Positions 62,472 through 64,000 of a stretch of DNA of 64,000 nt are shown one piece after another. How positions within the stretch are numbered: the first letter of the stretch is position 1; each line of letters starts with the position of its first letter. A program made the translations under genes and the position numbers. The stretch spans positions 310,001-374,000 of the forward strand of contig NW_017566999.1 of the NCBI RefSeq assembly GCF_001661265.1, written 5' to 3'. The notes beneath the pieces are model-generated. The model was not told where the DNA came from. It worked only from the letters and a program-made list of their open reading frames with translations, and did not search any database. The stretch comes from Saitoella complicata NRRL Y-17804 (Eukaryota; Ascomycota; Saitoellomycetes; Saitoellales; Saitoellaceae).

Positions 62472-63555
62472 ATGGTATGCCCTCCTTCCTCCTCTTCTTG
62501 TTTGTGCTAAGCGTCCACAGTCATACCTCCTCCCTCATCTCAAATCAGGCTGGCACGTCGACCAAGCAATCATGTCCGGTTCGTCCCCCCACGTCCACGT
62601 ACGTCCCTCCCCCACCCCCCCCCTTCAGGCTTACTAACACCTCCCTTCCCCCACCACAGAAGAAGACCGCGTAGTCCTCATCCGCTTCGGCCGTGACGCA
62701 GATCCAACCTGTATGCGACAAGACGAGGTGTTGTACCGCATCGCCGAAAAAGTCAAGAACTTTGCCGTGATATATTTGGTCGATATCGATGAAGTCCCGG
62801 ATTTTAATAAGATGTATGAGTTGTATGATCCGTGTACGGTCATGTTCTTCTTCAGAAAGTACGTTCTTGTTGTGTCGAACCAANNNNNNNNNNNNNNNNN
62901 NNNNNNNNNNNNNNNNNNNNNNNNNNNNNNNNNNNNNNNNNNNNNNNNNNNNNNNNNNNNNNNNNNNNNNNNNNNNNNNNNNNNNNNNNNNNNNNNNNNN
63001 NNNNNNNNNNNNNNNNNNNNNNNNNNNNNNNNNNNNNNNNNNNNNNNNNNNNNNNNNNNNNNNNNNNNNNNNNNNNNNNNNNNNNNNNNNNNNNNNNNNN
63101 NNNNNNNNNNNNNNNNNNNNNNNNNNNNNNNNNNNNNNNNNNNNNNNNNNNNNNNNNNNNNNNNNNNNNNNNNNNNNNNNNNNNNNNNNNNNNNNNNNNN
63201 NNNNNNNNNNNNNNNNNNNNNNNNNNNNNNNNNNNNNNNNNNNNNNNNNNNNNNNNNNNNNNNNNNNNNNNNNNNNNNNNNNNNNNCCCCCCCCTCCCCC
63301 CATTTACGAGAGACTGACGATCTGCCAATAGTAAGCATATGATGATCGATTTGGGAACGGGTAATAACAATAAGATTAATTGGGCGTTGGAGGATAAGCA
63401 GGAGATGATCGATATTATTGAGACGGTGTATAAGGGTGCGCGGAAGGGTCGGGGTTTGGTGATTTCGCCGAAGGGTGAGTGCGCGTTGTATCGAAATGGG
63501 TGGAGAATGGCAACTGACGGGTTTTGCAGATTACTCTACGAAGTACAAGTACTAG
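62472..63555 (+). CDS. DIB1: U5 snRNP 15-kDa protein Dib1/Dim1 (thioredoxin fold)
   Basis: Essential splicing factor of the U4/U6.U5 tri-snRNP. Five coding exons: 62472-62474, 62521-62578, 62660-62858, 63332-63474 and 63530-63555, giving 142 residues, exactly the family length. Exon 1 contributes only the ATG. Introns are 46, 81, about 473 and 55 nt; the second has the branch TTACTAACA. Spliced, the protein reads MSYLLPHLKSGWHVDQAI, then MSEEDRVVLIRFGRDADPTC, FAVIYLVDIDEVPDFNKMY, FFFRNKHMMIDLGTGNNNK and ends LVISPKDYSTKYKY. All conserved blocks are present. The assembly gap lies wholly inside intron 3, so its length is not certain and no coding base is lost. Confidence 0.95.
62884..63286. other. 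Assembly gap (403 N)
   Basis: Run of N inside intron 3 of DIB1. The right edge is a C-run, and another C-run occurs in intron 2, suggesting hard-to-sequence low-complexity DNA. Confidence 1.
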
Positions 63556-63843
63556 ACCGGACATGGTGGGACTCTTCCTTGGGTGACTGTTGTGTTGCAT
63601 GTTGGAGGTGGTGAGCTGATGGAGACGAGCTGATGGAGAGGTATTGATCAACGTCGCATCTTTACAGAATGAGTAAAGTCTTGCAACCGATAAATATGTG
63701 GTATTCCCATATCTTACCCTACGCTAAACCTCACCGCAGTCTAACGAAACCATCGTTCATCATCCTTCCCGGTTCCATCCCCTTCCTCCCCATTTTCAAC
63801 CCTCCCCAATCACCTACCATCACCCCAAATTCACAACCCGCGT

Positions 63844-64000
63844 TTAGAGCATCCTAACATAATTCGCCGGAAAAATCCCCTCCCTCCCAGCCTTCCTCCC
63901 CGTCCACCAATCATCCGTCGTCCCAGTCCTCTTGACAATCTCGATAACGTCTCCCTTCGTAAACGACAAATCACCGCTTTGTTCGCCCTCAAACGAAAAT
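63844..64000 (-). CDS. SH3 domain at the C-terminus of a protein cut by the window edge
   Basis: The last 51 residues before the TAA are an SH3 domain: FEGEQSGDLSFTKGDVIEI, the paired tryptophans of DDWWTGR, and GREGIFPANYV close to the end. The ALYDF start lies outside the window. An SH3 ending right at the C-terminus with this sequence fits Ysc84/Lsb3 (actin-patch protein) best; Rvs167/Hob1-type amphiphysins are an alternative. It converges with DIB1. Confidence 0.85.
   Translation of the reverse strand, partial: FSFEGEQSGDLSFTKGDVIEIVKRTGTTDDWWTGRKAGREGIFPANYVRML

Overview
This window is nuclear DNA of an ascomycete fungus. Dense single-copy eukaryotic genes carry short introns (46-83 nt in this window) with GT..AG ends and CTAAC/CTGAC-type branch points. 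The gene set is fungal: a mitotic Bir1 with two BIR domains, a velvet-domain regulator, a Git3/Gpr1-type receptor, a hybrid histidine kinase, a GH125 mannosidase, and a one-exon cytosolic acetyl-CoA carboxylase of fungal length. Velvet and receptor genes argue against Saccharomycotina. A Taphrinomycotina (for example Saitoella-like) or another early-diverging filamentous lineage fits, but the species is inferred, not proven. I saw no virus-like element, LTR element, LINE or DNA transposon.

Layout. 1-1270 is the 5' part of a DBP10 helicase (minus). 2260-14206 holds OCT1, a UCH deubiquitinase, a Git3-type receptor, an unknown coiled-coil protein, the PP4 catalytic subunit, an intron-bearing tRNA-Phe, NUF2, a minisatellite and a small RecA-like protein. 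14552-28841 holds the TORC2 subunit Rictor/Tsc11, TIM23, ACC1 and an NXPE/PC-esterase-like type II membrane protein. 29572-42008 holds a disordered protein, VelB, a large fungal membrane protein of the family often mislabelled 'hoxa13', BIR1, a Tim17/22/23-like membrane protein and RPA2. 42349-54154 holds an MHYT-domain hybrid histidine kinase, a C2H2 zinc-finger factor, a tocopherol cyclase-like protein, a second tRNA-Phe, an oligopeptide transporter pseudogene and a GH125 mannosidase. 54901-64000 holds a mitochondrial PPR protein, DNA polymerase delta subunit POLD3, RNA polymerase I subunit RPA12, deoxyhypusine hydroxylase, the U5 snRNP protein DIB1 (with a 403-nt assembly gap in an intron) and the SH3 end of an actin-patch-type protein.

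How the genes fit together. Most are housekeeping genes that happen to be neighbours, not an operon or a metabolic cluster. Two themes recur. One is chromosome replication and segregation: RPA2, POLD3, NUF2, BIR1 and PP4, with cell-cycle-type promoter motifs (ACGCGT-like, forkhead-like) seen upstream of RPA2, POLD3 and NUF2. The other is environmental and nutrient signalling: a Git3-type receptor, Rictor, ACC1 with a conserved Snf1/AMPK site, VelB and the hybrid kinase.

Many genes have an intron near the 5' end, so simple open reading frames give wrong starts. I corrected the starts from splice signals and family alignments recalled from memory. The most unusual items are the histidine kinase architecture, an NXPE-like protein whose expected catalytic serine is leucine, an ATG-only first coding exon in DIB1, a fungal tocopherol cyclase-like protein, and a decaying OPT gene next to a tRNA. 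None amounts to a clear new biological system.
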